Assembly (NCBI GenBank): GCA_038277395.1 | Contig: CM076193.1 | Span: 119,876,133-119,940,132, forward strand | Direction of reading: 5' to 3' | DNA length: 64,000 bases | Source: Dryocosmus kuriphilus | Lineage: Eukaryota; Arthropoda; Insecta; Hymenoptera; Cynipidae | Notes under the pieces: model-generated | Seen by the model: only the letters and a program-made list of their open reading frames with translations | Database searches by the model: none | What the model was told of the DNA's origin: nothing | Program-made: the position numbers and the translations under genes | In this document: in pieces, positions 1 to 12,659 of the stretch | Layout: each line of letters starts with the position of its first letter | Position numbering within the stretch: the first letter of the stretch is position 1

Positions 1-52
1 AGGTTGTCAATGATAGGGGTTGTTTTTTCGAATTTTCTTTTTAGGTATTTCA

Positions 53-290
53 AGAGCCCAAAAATAGCCCGAAATTCAGGTATGATTGGATTTTAAATTT
101 TAATGTTTTTATGTACTGGAGGTGCTAGCTGCTCGGGCAGTCAACACCTCCATCCAAATTTTTGTTTTTTGAGAAAAATAAAAGAGCCCAAAAATCGGCA
201 TTACCGCCTAAAATTAGCCCGAAAAAAGCCCGAAATTCTGGCATAAAAGAAATACTGAAATTCCGTTGTGGAGGTGCTAGCGGATCGGAG
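53..290. repeat. Two-copy degenerate direct repeat
   Basis: Two copies about 130 bp apart (starting at 53 and 183) share the phrases AGAGCCCAAAAAT, AGCCCGAAATTC and GGAGGTGCTAG. The second copy is rearranged internally. The family is not recognised; it could be the edge of a longer dispersed repeat running off the left end of the window. Confidence 0.6.
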
Positions 291-292
291 CT

Positions 293-296
<4 letters not shown>

Positions 297-354
<58 letters not shown>
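297..354. repeat. (TA)n microsatellite
   Basis: Uninterrupted TA dinucleotide run of roughly 29 units directly following the degenerate repeat. An apparent small protein across it is only the translation of the repeat. Confidence 0.97.
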
Positions 355-355
<1 letters not shown>

Positions 356-357
<2 letters not shown>

Positions 358-1060
358 ATTAATCATTTATAACAGCTGAAAACCTAATGGCTTTAAGTTG
401 TCAATTAGATCAAATTTAACGTAAACTTTCATTAATTAAATGAATTTTCCATAAACAACAAAAATAGTCAACGTTTATAATCGTATTTCAACTTTAATTT
501 AGGTCATTGCATACTCAAGGTTTGTGATCGAAATTTTGTTAAATATAATTTTTTTATGGTTTAGTATAGTACAGTATAGTATAGTATATTGTTTTTATAG
601 TTTAGATTACAATCTTAACGAAATGCCCTGCGATATTTACCAGTAAGATAATGATGATGATGATGATGATGATCATGACGTTTGGTATCAGTAATTTTGA
701 AAGTTTAACAAAAAATACATTTTTTTCGGTTTCAAATTATTGGTTTCTTCAATTCTTAACACTTACAGTCAAATATAATATTTTGAAGCTCAATATAAAC
801 AGAAGTATAAAGCATAAACGAAGACTGTATTTGAGAAATTATATAAACAGTATTTCAGATTTAAATCAGAATATCAATGCATTCGGAAAATTTGTAATTT
901 TGAGATAAATCTGAGGAATTAATTGCAAGATTGTTTAAAAAATGCTACAAACGAATTAAGATGGAATTTTGTAGTCATTTTTTATATTTGTGCATTATAA
1001 ATTACGCCACATTGTCAATGTTTTCTTACATTTATTTCCGAGGTTTATCAAAAAATTACG
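356..1060. other. Gene-free AT-rich stretch
   Basis: Contains a short GTATA-rich patch near 560-590 and a (GAT)n microsatellite at about 650-673. No conserved coding or RNA feature is seen. Confidence 0.6.
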
Positions 1061-1062
1061 TA

Positions 1063-2000
1063 CGAGGTGTGATCAAAAAGTAAGGTGACTTTTTATTTTT
1101 ATCAAAAAATATTTATTTATTCATCAATATTGATGTTATTCCCTTCAAAGTAATCCCCCTCGGATATAATACATTTGTGCCAGCGCTTTTTCCAATCCTC
1201 AAAGCATTTCTGATAAGCACTTTTTGGTATAGCCTCCAGCTCTTCCAGCGATGCGGTCTTTATCTCCTCAATCGTCGCAAAACGCCGTCCTTTCATGGGT
1301 CTTTTCACTTTTGGAAACAGGAAAAAGTCGCAGGGAGACAAATCTGGTGAATGCGGTGGCTGAGGCATCATTATGGTGTTGTTATTGGCCAAGAAATTAC
1401 GAACAAGTAATGACGTGTGAGCTGGCGCATTATCGTGGTTTCGGAACAAAGTTCGCTGACACACGTCTCATGCCCAAAATATCCACTAAAATTGCTTGGC
1501 ACGAGCCAAACGAGATGCCGACATCATCAGCAACTTCTCTAATGGTAATTCGACGATTCGCCAACAGTATTCTCTTCCCTTCTTCAACGTTTTCATCATT
1601 TGTTGACGTGCTGGGACGTCCAGGGCGAGCTTCGTCATTAACATCTTCTCGGCCTTCCAGAAAGAGCTTGCACCACTTATAAACATTCTTTTTACTCAGA
1701 GTACACTCACCGTATGCCACTGTCAACATTTCAAGTGTTTTGGAGCACTTAATTCCATTTTTTAGACAAAATTGGATGCAAATTCTTTCCTGCATTTTTT
1801 TCGGCAGCAGAAAATCGCCGAGCACGCAAAACACTTCTAACCTTTATGCCTCTCACAAACAAACAAAAAATGCTATATAGCTGAATGTGTGCACATATGT
1901 TTGGGAGGAGTGTACCAATATAAGAAAAAAAGAAAACGAATATCGACTGTACGCATCCCGCGAAATTCAAAAAGTCACCTTACTTTTTGATCACACCTCG
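1063..2000 (-). mobile_element. Mariner element, family A, internally deleted copy
   Basis: Near-perfect terminal inverted repeats of about 32 bp (CGAGGTGTGATCAAAAAG at each end) are flanked by TA at 1061-1062 and 2001-2002, the mariner target duplication. At 938 bp it is about 296 bp shorter than the sister copy at 44350-45583. Alignment by eye places the missing block between the region ending GTTCCGAAA and the one starting CCACGATAATG. It removes the part of the transposase carrying the first catalytic aspartate, so this copy could only be mobilised in trans. Confidence 0.95.
1117..1795 (-). pseudogene. Mariner transposase remnant (family A, deleted)
   Basis: The first reading frame begins at the ATG at 1795 and carries the N-terminal helix-turn-helix region (ARPGRPSTS, ITIREVADDVGIS). 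It runs to VSANFVPK, where the deletion joins it, out of frame, to the C-terminal part containing HDNAPAH and PDLSPCDFFLFPK. The GDETW motif with the first acidic residue of the DD34D triad is absent. It ends EGNNINIDE just inside the terminal repeat. Two frames overlap at about 1430-1464. Confidence 0.93.
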
Positions 2001-2279
2001 TATAGATAGAATTACGCAATGGATTACATCTACACCATTTTTAAGGATGATTACATAATTTTTAGTATGCAAGTACCTTAAGGTGTGCACAAGTATGTGT
2101 CCAAATTTCAATTAAATCGGTTTAGTGAGTTTCGAATGTTTTAAAAAAATAAGTTTGCTAAAATGAAAGTTGAAGTGTCGGAATTCGAAATCGTGAATCA
2201 GGCTTTCCTTTCACACACATTTTTCTAACATTAATACAATTAGAATGAACATGCTTTACAAAAAAGATGAGTTGTTTTC

Positions 2280-2483
2280 TTAAACAGAAAAAGAATCTCC
2301 CTTCCTTTCGAAGATAATTTCCGCTTCACTCAATTCATAATTGAATTCTCCCTGCTTCAATTCTAGGTCATCGCGCCGATATTCCTTTAAAGATGCAGGT
2401 CCTCTTAAATTCTTCCTCAGGGAGGATTTGAATTTTTCATGTTTGTTCTCTACCTCTCGTGGTCTCGTGGTGAGAGGATGCAG
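2280..2483 (-). CDS. Candidate terminal exon of an unknown gene
   Basis: On the minus strand a plausible 3' splice site (CTTCTGCCTCAG) at 2484-2485 opens a 67-codon frame that ends in TAA at 2280-2282. The predicted peptide is strongly charged, with stretches such as SLKEYRRDDLELKQGE and LSEAEIIFERKGD, and its codons look more coding-like than the surrounding AT-rich DNA. I do not recognise the family. It has no ATG of its own and would need an upstream exon to the right. A chance open frame is possible. Confidence 0.3.
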   Translation of the reverse strand: MHPLTTRPREVENKHEKFKSSLRKNLRGPASLKEYRRDDLELKQGEFNYELSEAEIIFERKGDSFSV

Positions 2484-2485
2484 CT

Positions 2486-3825
2486 GAGGCAGAAGTCATT
2501 ATCGATTATTCGCTTGACTTTGCGCAAACCAAACCGCAAACGGGACACCATATTATGGTGTCAGTATAGATATAATACTGAGTTTAGAGCAGAAATGGAG
2601 AAATCGAAACCACCACTCCCAAATGAGAACTGTCGTCGTTCTAACTCCTAGGGAGGCGAAACCCGAAAAAGACTTAATCTCGAAGGGCAGAAAACGACGC
2701 GATAACCTATCCAGAGGGTGCAACCCTCCTTGTCGAAGAAACGAGTACGACTTTTCTCCTGAACGTGATTGATTTCTTTAGCGTCAGAATGTCGAAAGAC
2801 TTCCATCAAAATGAGGGAAAGGACGGATTTTCTGTTTTTTAAAAGACTGATTCCTCGCCAGAATCGTGCAATTATTTTTGTTTGCTTTTAAGCTAAAGAC
2901 AAGATTCCTCTCTTGCCGTTTGTTATTGAGTGCTCCAGAATTTTCTAGAAACTTAATTTCGAAATTTTCCCCCTTGGAAGCTTTCAGAATCCTGATTGGT
3001 TTTTTTTCTTCTTATTCTAGGAGCTCGTTATAAATATTTCCTATGGATATAGGAAACTGTCTTGGGACTTTCCTTATCCGGTATAAACTCTTGTAGTTGA
3101 GTCTCCGTATCATAAATATTCTAAAACCTTTCTTGGAACATCTTTACACGCTTTAAGCTCTTCACTCTTTTTTTATGACTGTCCTTATTTCTTAAACATT
3201 TTATTTTTATTTTTTTTATACTTCTTTATTCGCACACGACTCTTCGGACTTTGTTGAGTTGAGGGAGATAGTTGCAGACCGTAAACATGCTTGAATTATT
3301 CATGAAGGAAAATAATAATTCATGAAAGTGGATTCTAGGTGTCACGTAAAAAGAAAATGAATGAATTATGGGGAAGATTAAGGAACTGGAAATATAATCG
3401 ATTTGAATGAAGCTGTTTATTATGATTCAATTGTCTTCAAGAATGTTTAATTTACAGATGGAGAAATTTTTTTTTAATTTTCTAAATTAAGATTTAATTA
3501 TTTAGAATATGAAGCATCCATTAAATGCCTTCCAATATATATCACTTTTAAAGGTAGGATGGAAGTATAAAAACTTTCAACAAGAAAACTTTTAATTCCT
3601 GATTTTGGAAGTTTGAAAGACTTGTCTTATATATTTCTGAAAAATGAACTTTTATCAAATAGCCATTCACTTTACAAAGTCTGTATTAAAATGAAATGAC
3701 GATTTAATAAATTAGTCCTTAGCTACAAATAAGTACTCTTGAGTCTCTATATTAAAGTCCAGAAATGAGCAATAGAAGTTATCCCGGGAAATTGAACTAA
3801 GTGGACAAATTTAATTTCCATGCAG
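2486..3825. other. Unannotated stretch
   Basis: Mixed-composition DNA, somewhat less AT-rich at 2640-2800. No transposon ends, convincing coding frame or RNA gene was recognised. Confidence 0.5.
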
Positions 3826-3879
3826 AGTGCGATCGACGGTGGTTGGACCTCGGCCAAAAGTTATATAATAACGTTGCAG
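3826..3879 (+). CDS. Possible 54-bp internal exon
   Basis: A good acceptor (TTTAATTTCCATGCAG) precedes, and a donor (GCAG followed by GTAATC) follows, a 54-bp block that is GC-richer than its surroundings. It lies in an open frame reading CDRRWLDLGQKLYNNVAG. The same frame stays open to 4010, so the donor choice is uncertain. The family is not recognised; treat as a weak candidate. Confidence 0.2.
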
Positions 3880-3979
3880 GTAATCCGGTCGTTGATTGCA
3901 GTTACAAAGACCCTCGAAATTTATTCCAACTTTCGGAAGTACTTTTCAAAAGGTATTTTAGTTTATATGAATTTTTAAA

Positions 3980-4257
3980 GGTTTTCTCAATTCAATTAGC
4001 ATTATTTTAAACTAGTAATTTAATTTATAAAATTTGGAATCAATTTCCGTTGAGCTGAATATTAAGAACTTTTCGTGTACACCTTAATTTTGAAAAGTTT
4101 CAAAAGAATATTTCATTAGGTTTTTTCAACTCGGTTAATATTGCTTTGAACTAATAATTTAATTTATAAAACTCAGAGTCCATTTCCTTTGAGCTGAATA
4201 TTAGGAACTTTTCGTGCACAATTTAGTTTTGAAAAATTTCAATAGAATTTTTCAGGA
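3980..4257. repeat. 139-bp tandem duplication
   Basis: Two adjacent copies, each with ACTARTAATTTAATTTATAA and GAGCTGAATATTARGAAC, are offset by 139 bp (anchors at 4011 and 4150). Divergence is moderate. No function suggested. Confidence 0.8.
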
Positions 4258-5324
4258 ACCAAGCATTTCAAATTGAAAAAAGTTTTAATTCCAATGCCTT
4301 CAGTATTTCAAAATAAAATATTAAAAAATGTACATCAGCAAGTTTAAATGGTTCAAAATTAAACAATTTTAAAGTGGAAGAGCAAAATATTGAATAATCA
4401 ATTTAAATGTTTAATTAAATATAAAACAAAATATTTTAAAAAAGTTAAATATAAAGTTGCTTGTTAATTATTCCAGATTACAGACTTTGATTTTAATAAA
4501 TTGTAAACCTTAATATTGGAAGAATTTTGAATTCAAAACTTTTATTGTAAAATTTCCAATTGAAATTCTTAATAATTGATAAGTTTTAGGTTTTGATGTA
4601 CGGAAGTAAATAGTTTTGAATTGAGTACTTCAAAAGTGTTATGCTATTTATTTTAAATAGGAAACCTTATTAACTGAACGCAGTTTTGAATCAAACATAT
4701 TCTAAGAGAACAAATCTTCAATATTAGCTTGTACAAGTTCAAATTTAAATATTTCAAAAGTTGTTTAATACCAAAATGAAAGTTATAAAGTATGAAAAAG
4801 TTTTATGCTGAATTGTTTAAAAATTAGAATTAGAAAGCGGTTTTAAGTACAATCTTTATATTAAAACGAGTTCAAAATTTGAAAACCGGCAAGTTCAAAA
4901 AATTTACAATTTGTAAACATTATCAACAAGGAAGCCACCAAAGTAGGGCAATTTTTATTTGTGAGCCTACAAACTTAAATAATGTAAGTAATAAATATTT
5001 AAAACTGTTAAATTAAACAGCCTCTTCACAATATTTACAAAGGCTGTAAAGTTGTACAATTTTAAAATCTAGTGGCTTCCAAATCTTAAAATTGAAGAAA
5101 ATTAAAACTTTAGTTCGCAAAATTGAACAGTCTTGAATTTAGAGTAACAGATTCTAAAATAGAATTTTAATTTAAACAAATTTTAATTATAAATATACAT
5201 ATTTTAATCACATAGGTAGATTAAAACTTGAAAAATTCAAGCCTTCAAAACTAACAGTTTTAAGTTTAAGGAACACCAAATTTAAAAATATCGGGATAAA
5301 ACATGTAAACTTAACAATAAAATA
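4258..5324. other. AT-rich gene-free stretch
   Basis: Very AT-rich with no long open frame; nothing recognised before the left long terminal repeat of the Penelope-like element. Confidence 0.6.
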
Positions 5325-5643
5325 CAACATTTCTTTGGCTAAGGTTTGTCAACCTCTTCAGGCTAGAATTTTACTTTAAAAAACAATTAAGCACAAGCAC
5401 AAAGAAATAACATTTTTAAAAAACGGTATGAAATTCATAAATTAATCGCAAAAACCTTATTGAACAAAAAAATATAAACGTAGGTAAAATACAATGAGTC
5501 AAGTAACAACTTTTAAAATTTGATACATGCTTACAACAAGGTATAAGCAATACTGAGCGAACGATGATATCAAACTTAGTGTCGTCTACAAATGTATGGA
5601 TAAACATATACAACTATTATTATTCTCACCCGTGAGAGTATAA
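5325..5643. repeat. Left inverted LTR of Penelope-like copy 1
   Basis: Reverse complement of 7793-8114 with scattered mismatches. On the minus strand it contains CTGAAGA, a short imperfect hairpin and GAAA near its outer edge, resembling the hammerhead-ribozyme-like cores reported from Penelope LTRs. Confidence 0.88.
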
Positions 5644-5859
5644 GTGTGTAAGTATAAATGTGTTAAGAGTCAAATTCACGAAGAATCGGAAAATATCTAT
5701 GATTTAATGCATACATATCTTCCTTCTTATTTATACTACGTTGGTTACATCTAATATGGACCATTTCAGAGATGAGACGTTTTTTGAGGTTAGGTTCAAA
5801 ATCTAGTATAGCATTCTTTCCCAATTAAAGGTGTGTTTGAAGCTGTTTTGATGTGTATA

Positions 5860-7605
5860 GACTAGAGAAACTCTTTGTTGTTCTTTTTGTGTTCATTAAT
5901 TCGAGTTTTTAAAGATCTTTTTGTCTCGCCTATATAAACAGCATCACAGTCTTTACATGGGATTTTATAAACAATGTTGGTCTGTTCAAATTTTTTTGCA
6001 ATATCTTTTCCTAGTTTTACAATCGATTTTGAAGTAGATTTGATCGAAGGTACAGTGTATATATTAAATTTTTTTTAATTTTGCTGTTAACTTATCGAAG
6101 GTGTTTGGAATAAATGGTAAACAAATTTTTGGACGTTGAGCATGTAACAAATTATGTGTTTTCTTTGTGTTTATTATTGTTAGAGGCATATTTGATTTTA
6201 TTAATACGGATCTTAATTTGTTGATATATAAACTTTAGCGGATAATCATTATCTAACAATAGTTGTATAACTTTTTAAATATTTTCTGTGTGAAATTGGC
6301 CGTCAGATAGAGTTATGGCCCTGTCTACAAAGTTAAAGACAATGTTTTTCTTCATTTGTAATGGATGACATGAAGAGAAATTGATGGTTCTCCCAGAAGT
6401 CGTTAGTTTTTGGTCATAATTGGTTATAATCGCATTACCATTTCTAATGAGAGTTAAATCTAAAAAGTTGATTCTTTCATTATTTTCAAGTTCAAAAGTG
6501 AACGGTAGATCTTTGTTACAGGAGTGGAAAACTTGGATGATAGAATCAACACAGTCTCTTTTAAAACATAAAATTGTGTCGTCCACGTATCAATCTCCCT
6601 TAATTTTTTCAAACAATAAGTTTCTAGGTCATCCATAACAATGTTACTAAAAAGAGGCGAAATGGGAGACCCCATTGGAGTGCCAAAAACTTGTTGATAA
6701 AATATGTCATCAAACATGGAATAAGTGTTGTCAAATAAAAATTGTGTACATTTCCTAATTTCATCAAAGGGAAGTCTGCAATTAGAATGTATTTGATGAT
6801 ATCTTCTATCAAGGCTATCTAATACCCAGTTACATGGAATGTTCGTAAATCAGGAACTGACATCTAAAGACATGAGAATAGGGTCGTTGTCAATTGTAAT
6901 TTTATTTAATGTTTCTTTAAGTTCTGAACTATTATTGATATCTGATTGACGTGTCTTAATAGAGTTTTTTAATTCGTCATAAATGACCTTTGTTGAAAAA
7001 AGCGTGGGGCTATTGATTAACGAAATTATTGGACGAAGAGGGGTGTCTTTTTTGTGAACTTTTGGAAGTCCGGAACATTTAGCTAGCATAGTATCCGTTA
7101 AAGTCAGTTGGTTAGAATGATACTAATATTTTAAGAATGAATGATCATTTAGATTTTTCAAAATTTTCGAAGTACTATTTTGTAATTTTCTTAGAGGATT
7201 CTTTTTTAATGTAGTGTAGGTTTTTTCATGTGATAAAATTTCATGCATTTTTGTTAGATACACTGACTTATTTAAACAAACGGTAAGGTTGCCTTTATCA
7301 GCATTAGTAAAAAATATATCAGGATTGTCTTTAAGAAATCCTGTAGTAATTTTTAGTTTTTTAGCAAATTCTCTGTCTTCAGAGATGTGTTTAACTTGCT
7401 TGAGATCTTTAGTAATTCTATTAGTCACTTTATCTCTTATTACATTTTTGATAGTATCATTCACATTGAAAATTTGAAGAGAATTTTCAATATCTTTAAT
7501 TATATTGATCGATCCTTGTTTTGACAGATTTGAACACATATTATAATTAGAATCCAAGGAGACAATATCGATTACATCGACCATTATGATCAGACAACAT
7601 ATCAA
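5860..7605 (-). pseudogene. Penelope-like reverse transcriptase / GIY-YIG endonuclease, decayed
   Basis: In minus-strand order: an N-terminal segment (7605-7123) with NADKGNLTVCLN; finger/palm motifs GLPKVHKKDTPLRPIIS (about 7070-7020) and PILMSLDVSS; FGTPMGSPISPLFSN (about 6690); the catalytic YVDD at about 6590; and a connector with ERINFLDLTLIRNG. Near 5990-5884 a GIY-YIG-type module reads VYKIPCKDCDAVYIGETKRS. The segments lie in different frames with intervening stops, so it is a non-functional copy. It is clearly related to, but not the same family as, the element at 15797-17610. Confidence 0.9.
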
Positions 7606-7792
7606 ATTTCTGTTTGTGTTTGGTGTTACATTTGCGTAAAGTCGTATGGAATTTAGAGTCAGAAAAATAGAAAAAAATTTTTAAAGTATCTTTTTCAATG
7701 TTGGATACGCAAATTAATTCTTTGATTTTTTTGAAAGACTTATTTAAAAGTAGGATGTGGGCGCTAATGTGTTTTGTTTCTAATCTTAAAAT

Positions 7793-8114
7793 TATACTCT
7801 CACGGATGAGAATAATAATAGTTGTATATGTTTATCCGTACGTTTGTAGACAACACTAAGTTTGATATCATCCTTTGCTCAGTATTGCTTGTACATCGTT
7901 GTAAGCATGTATCAAATTTCAAAAGTTGTTACTTGACTCATTGCCTCTTGCCTATCTACGTTTAGATTTTTTTGTGCAATCAGGTTTGTGATTAATTTAT
8001 GAATTTCGTATCGTTTTTTTTTTAAATTTTACTTCTTTGTGATTGTGCTTAATTGTTTTTAAAAATAAAATTCTAGCCTGAAGAGGTTGGCAAACCTTAG
8101 CCAAAGATACGTTG
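7793..8114. repeat. Right inverted LTR of Penelope-like copy 1
   Basis: Inverted partner of 5325-5643. On the plus strand it carries CCTGAAGAGG, a TTGGC/GCCAA hairpin and a decayed AAAGATACG box near 8072-8110, again resembling a hammerhead-like core. Confidence 0.88.
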
Positions 8115-11100
8115 CTACATCAAAATTAACCAGCATTTCAAATTTAATAGTATCTTCGAGATTGAAAAATTTACATTGTTTAAAACTTTTCAGTAAAATA
8201 ATAAAGTGACTGTTATTGTCTGGGCTTTCTTATACTTTTTCCGGTTTCATAATTCAGTACATCATTGGTATATCATATTATCAGAAAGAAGAGTGCATCA
8301 CCAACATTAATAATAATTTAATCAATAAAATTAGTAAACTTAAGAAAGTATTGATATTTCTTTGATAAAATTTTTCGTTGATTAAAACATCTGACAATTG
8401 TATTTCTTCCGTTATGTATAAAAGGTTGTTTAATTTAAACAAAAATAAATAAGCACACGCTTTTATTTTTCCTTGCTGTATGTTAGCTATTCAAGATTAA
8501 TTTTATTAGCTTCCATAAACTCTTACAAAAACAACTAAGTAAAAGGATAATAATTGCCTAAAAGATAAATACATATTTAAAATACATTCGCTTTTTCAAA
8601 GTAAATGAAATTTGTGGAACTTTTTAAAGAAAAAGGTAACATCCGATTTGAAAGGTTCAAATTAATCAGGTTTACCACAAAGCATGAAAGCTCAGCAAGA
8701 GCATCTTCTTTCGTTCTGGGCAACAAATTTGCGACAAAGAGACTTGGTTTGGCGACACAAAGCGTTGAAAGGAGGAATGAGATTGTGGGTAACGATCGTT
8801 TCATTACGATTTAACTTTTGTAATTTGTCAGAGTCGCAAGAGCGTCAAAAACGAGGGTAAAGGAACGGGGGGGATATGCGACTCGTTGATGACAGCGAGG
8901 GGCGTTTTCCACTTCCGGCACGATTCAGAACCATATTCCAACGGTTTGCAAAACTTCCGCCCTTCAAATTCAAATTTAGTTCTCCAATCTCTCAGTTCCA
9001 GGTTTTCGAATTATTAGAAAAGTGAAATTAAATTCGACGCAACCTAGCAGTACTCGAGTAGCAAAGGTAATTTTAAACTGGACCCTGGAAACTCGTGGGA
9101 AAGATCTGCAATTTTCAGTTGTCGGCGAACTAAACCTTGTGTATAAATTGGTTTATTTTGAACAAATATAAAATCCAATTTGAAACATGTATACTTAAAA
9201 AAAGATCCGCGATCTCACAAATCTCTTTAAATTTCGTTAGCTTTTATTTTCTTAATAGTCTTAAGGTTTCAGTCGAAAAATTCAGTAACAGACAATATGT
9301 CATTAACCAGATAGTCTAAATAAATTGAAAAATGTTTAATACAAGTTAATTTTTCCAGAGATGCTACATCTTGTCTCACTGCGATATTCGTAAAAATAAA
9401 TGTGCATAAGTGTTCATCGACGTTTAAAAAATTGGCGATTTTCACTGTCCGAGGCAGGTACGCTCTGAATATAAAAAATCCATATCCGCGTCGACACTCA
9501 TACAGTACTTTATATTCTAAGCGGTTAACTGTGTCCCGTGTGTACGCAGTCGCATGCATTAACTCAATAAATCGATATTTCAGTTGGCCTTGCATGTCTG
9601 CCAGGACTAGATACTTTTTTTTTTTTAATTATTTTACAATTCTCCCTAAAGACATAAGCCATTAAATGAAAATGAAAACTTGAAAGAGGTTATTGGATAA
9701 CAAGTTACGCTTCGCTACTTATAATCACTCAAAGATTGCCTTCGTTCTACTTTTTCAAGCTTCTAAAACAAAACATAACAGATTGGTAGCACGAAAATAT
9801 TTTCAGGATATATACTTTTGAATCACTAACAAATTATATAGGGGTCTGTTGAACAAACAAACAAAAAAAATCAGACTGTTCTGTTCTCTTTCTCCGGTGT
9901 TTCAAGAGGTATCTCATGGAATTTTGTATGTGGAAACAACAGGTTCATTAATCTAATACTGCAGCAGAGACAATGACAAAACTTTTCATAAGGAACCCAG
10001 AAAAATTATGGAATATTTTCGATCGATCAATTAAATTATTTCGTCGAATGCAATGTGAGACAAGTGCTTTCGTCGGTTGACGATTTTACCTGCAGAGTTC
10101 TTTAATTAAGAACTAAATCCGTCGAGGTCGAATATTGTTGCCGTCAGAATCGCTATCCGTGTGTTCATTTAAATGAAGACTAAATGGAAAGCTGGGTCAG
10201 CCACGAGAGTACTAGAGTCGCAGCAAAAGTGAATTAATTTTTAGTCTCTGCCATATATTGTAACATTTCATCAGGCTAAAAAACGGCGAACTCTTTGACA
10301 GTTATTACGCATTCTCGCAACGATCAGAATGAAGAATATATGAAAAATGGAGTATTGCATTGCTAGGTTTCAATAATGGTTAATTTAGAGTTATTATGCA
10401 GTTTCATGCATAGGTTAAAATTAGATTTGACTCTTTTTCAGATTTTTGTTCACGGACTCTACCAACGGTCTGCAAAATCTATAAAAAATAAATGAAAAAA
10501 TGTGTTATTCATCTAAAATTTCCAGAAAAGAATTTTCAAATCCTAGTTTAAAATTGGTTTCACCAAAACCAATTCCTTTACAAAATTTAAAATCCTGCGT
10601 TATCTAAAATTTGTCAGAGTTATTATTATTGTTATTATTGAATAGTTTTAATTATGTAATTAATATTTACTAACGCTAAAAAGATACACAGAAGAAATTA
10701 TGTGGAAATATTAATAATAACCTGGAATTAAAACAACAATTGTGGAAAGTTTTTTTAGTGCAAAAATAAATTTTTCAATATTTCCACTTTTTTCTTTATT
10801 TTTCTTTTATTTCTTTTAAACAAACAAATTATGACGATTTTCGATATTTCTATTATCCCAAGAGTAATATCTGTAAAAGACAGCGGAGTGAAATTGCTAA
10901 AATTAATCAAATCATTTAAACCGATGGAAAAAAATTTGTAGGTTGCCATACCATGAAAATATTTTTTTAAATATTTAAAAATCGGTTAATATCTCCTGTT
11001 GGGTTTTTGGATTTGAAAATTGTCAAAAATTGTCCTATTGGTTCACAAATTATGGCAAAGTTTTTTATTTAACCTCAAATTTCTTCAGCTTGTATCGAAG

Positions 11101-12657
11101 AAACATACAAACTTACAAAATTTTTAAAATTGAACTTCTTAATATATAGTTCCGAAAATATATTAAATACCGTAAAAATTAATTTGTAAAAGTTTTACGT
11201 TTCTAGTATGGAGAATATTATAATATCATAATTAAACCCATAATCTAAATATAAGCAGGTAATTTATAATTATATGTAATTTAAAGATCTTAAGATATTC
11301 TAAAGAGAAAGAGGGACGATTAAAAATATTGTGAAGGTGCAATTTGAGTGTGAAAAGAGTGAAAAATATTGTGCAGATGCATAAAATGTTAAGCTCTTTT
11401 CGCAAGCTTGAAATTCATTTGAATAAATATCTTCCGCTGAGGCTTGCGTATCCTTAGGAAGAAATAATTGAGATGGAAAACCCCCTACCAAGGAAGCAAG
11501 CCTCGCAATTTAGAGCAGAGAAGTTGCGTACCACTAGGTGCGCTAACCACGTATTGCAAGCAATACTGGCGTGAAGATTGCCGCAACTAAATCACCCCTA
11601 TTAACGTTGAACTTTTTGCAAAACCATCACGAACCTGTCCCATTCCACCGATCTTGGATCCCAGCTAAAATAAGCATAATTACTTTTATTTTTCTTCTTT
11701 TTAAAACGCTTTCTGTAAATTGGAAAAGGAACTGCCTATAGGGGTGTGGTACTTCAAGTTCTTGATTTATAAATGAGGGGCTGAAATGTTTCGTACGCTT
11801 CACAATTTAGAAGCGAAAAAGCCAGGTTCGCGAAATGGAAATTTTAGGGGTGATTGATATCCTCATTCTCATAGAAAACAAGTTTTTGAATTGTAATTCG
11901 TAGTTTTTGGCAAAACTGCCTCTATTCAGGTTTTAGAAATAAAATAATTTTTAAATTATAGTTTTGCTTTAATTATGTATTTGCTAGGAGAAACCGGAGC
12001 TAGAGGTTCCAATTTTCGGTCAATATTTAAAAAAAGACATACAGAAAGGCAGTTATTCAATTTACTATTGATTAATTTATAGGTATATATAGTTATATAT
12101 AGTTATATATTTATAGGTTCTAAGCAAACTTTTTTACTGTTACTAAAATTTAACATATTTTTAGTATATTCTGATTTGATTTTTCATGTTACACTCTTAA
12201 AGTGGAAGATTAAATATATTCAGAAATATTTTATTCTAGTACACGAAATCCAAAAATGGCGGAGTGGGGGAGGAGGCCGATTTTATTCTTGTAAGCAATA
12301 AAATTTCTTGCATTCTGTGAAAAATTCACTCCCTGAATTATCTAGAAAATGGTTGTCCTTCAAGGAAAAATTGTTTTGAAGGTTTGAACAAAAGTTTTCA
12401 CATTTTTAATAACAAATTGTTATAAACAATAATTTTTTAAATACCTATAATTGTCGAAGAAGTCTGAAAAAATGTTGGTGTAACCATTCGGGAAGGAGAA
12501 TGACAACTTTTTATTCCGAAACCCCCAGAACTTTTAGCCCTGGACTCCCCCACTTTTATGCGATAGTTTTAAATGTTCGAGGCTTCTAAAAAAGGATTAA
12601 AGGACAGTAAAAGCTAAGCATTCATTTCAATGTGGGACACTTTTTTGGTCATTATAA
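8115..12657. other. 4.5-kb stretch without a recognised gene
   Basis: Mostly AT-rich. Patches at 8690-9130 and 10030-10330 are less AT-rich and non-repetitive and could be regulatory or short exonic DNA, but no motif or convincing splice pair identifies them. Open frames at 8577-8814 overlap on both strands and match nothing I recognise. The frame at 9269-9595 (minus) is also unrecognised. Confidence 0.5.
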
Positions 12658-12659
12658 TA

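Larger units (their letters stand above)
5325..8114 (-). mobile_element. Penelope-like retroelement with inverted LTRs (copy 1)
   Basis: A 2.8-kb unit bounded by two long repeats of about 320 bp in inverted orientation (5325-5643 and 7793-8114). It encloses minus-strand reverse transcriptase and GIY-YIG endonuclease sequence, the hallmark architecture of Penelope-like elements. The coding part is damaged. No clear target duplication was identified. Confidence 0.92.

Noticed and set aside
162..362. Small protein across the TA microsatellite
   Set aside because: The C-terminal half is translation of TA repeats; the frame has no family signature.
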